A stretch of 64,000 bases of DNA, taken from positions 45,360 through 109,359 of the forward strand of contig QZKW01000080.1 in the NCBI GenBank assembly GCA_003599885.1. Direction: 5' to 3'. The notes beneath the pieces are model-generated. The model had not been told where the DNA came from, did not search any database, and saw only the letters and a program-made list of their open reading frames with translations. Position numbers and translations under genes: made by a program. This document shows positions 63,121-64,000 of this stretch, one piece after another; position 1 is the stretch's first letter, and the number at the start of each line of letters is the position of its first letter. This DNA is from Desulfobacteraceae bacterium (GTDB lineage Bacteria; Desulfobacterota; Desulfobacteria; Desulfobacterales; Desulfosalsimonadaceae).

Positions 63121-63136
63121 TGGCACGCTGCTTGTA
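63121..63136 (+). promoter_or_regulatory. Sigma-54 promoter of nifH
   Basis: TGGCACGCTGCTTGTA fits the -24/-12 consensus (TGGCACG-N4-TTGx). It lies 58 bases before the nifH ATG. A TGT-N10-ACA NifA site was not found within 200 bases upstream; a similar TGT-N8-ACA occurs at about 62983. Confidence 0.85.
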
Positions 63137-63137
63137 A

Positions 63138-64000
<863 letters not shown>

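Overview
The window looks like a chromosomal segment of a sulfate-reducing member of the Desulfobacterota (former Deltaproteobacteria), probably Desulfobacterales-like. The best clues are a TunR-type regulator (a XerC/D-derived transcription factor known from sulfate reducers) beside a TSUP transporter, PAS-rich hybrid kinases, a complete Tol-Pal cluster, a bacterial nitrogenase start (nifA, nifH) with sigma-54 promoters, and a probable small selenoprotein. No rRNA, tRNA, CRISPR array or intact insertion sequence was seen.

Layout. 1-7.2 kb: a clipped GNAT gene, a tiny Lys-rich protein, darP, a small-multidrug-export membrane protein, a BaiN-like flavoprotein, a HEAT-repeat protein, a PrmA-like methyltransferase, and tunR divergent from a TSUP anion transporter with a candidate operator between them. 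7.2-10.1 kb: a yybP-ykoY manganese riboswitch with its own terminator in front of a Tim44-domain membrane protein, a small membrane protein and two lipoproteins. 10.3-20.5 kb: a signalling block of two large related hybrid histidine kinases separated by a decayed redoxin gene, a Cys-rich receiver protein, a periplasmic-binding/PAS sensor and a zinc-ribbon/cNMP/PilZ protein. 21-24.1 kb: a cupin, a lipoprotein and then a decay zone (hsdR remnant, phosphatase tail, four-times frameshifted DUF1186 gene) that also holds the selenoprotein candidate.

24.2-35.6 kb: ankyrin-repeat membrane protein, acyltransferase, trmN6-like and DUF721 genes, hflK-hflC, a CNNM/CBS transporter-like protein, a 31-residue COX24-type basic protein, an HExxH protein, an FmdB zinc ribbon and groES-groEL. 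35.7-44.3 kb: housekeeping block tolQ-tolR-tonB/tolA-like-tolB-pal-cpoB, ruvC-ruvA-ruvB and rplM-rpsI, several with clear sigma-70 promoters and terminators. 44.3-53.3 kb: a diguanylate cyclase, a YejBEF-like peptide ABC importer with the ATPase split in two and no binding protein, and a repeat-bearing Pro/Ala/Lys-rich membrane protein. 53.4-64 kb: larE, an FKBP-like/methyltransferase fusion, nifA, a MarR/acyl-CoA dehydrogenase pair, small membrane genes, a flavin reductase, an AT-rich two-gene operon of unknown function, a repeat-rich non-coding stretch and the start of nifH at the window edge.

How the parts connect: nifA has a sigma-54 type promoter and nifH has another, so the NifA encoded here is the obvious activator of the nif operon that runs off the right edge. 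The diguanylate cyclase and the PilZ protein suggest c-di-GMP signalling. TunR and the TSUP gene form an oxyanion-homeostasis pair. The strongest novelty candidates are the in-frame UGA small dual-CxxC protein with a SECIS-like hairpin, the manganese riboswitch controlling a Tim44-domain protein, the three direct repeats upstream of the nifA promoter, and the unknown operon with its ACATGGAAA operator-like repeats. All family assignments come from reading motifs by eye; no database search was run.
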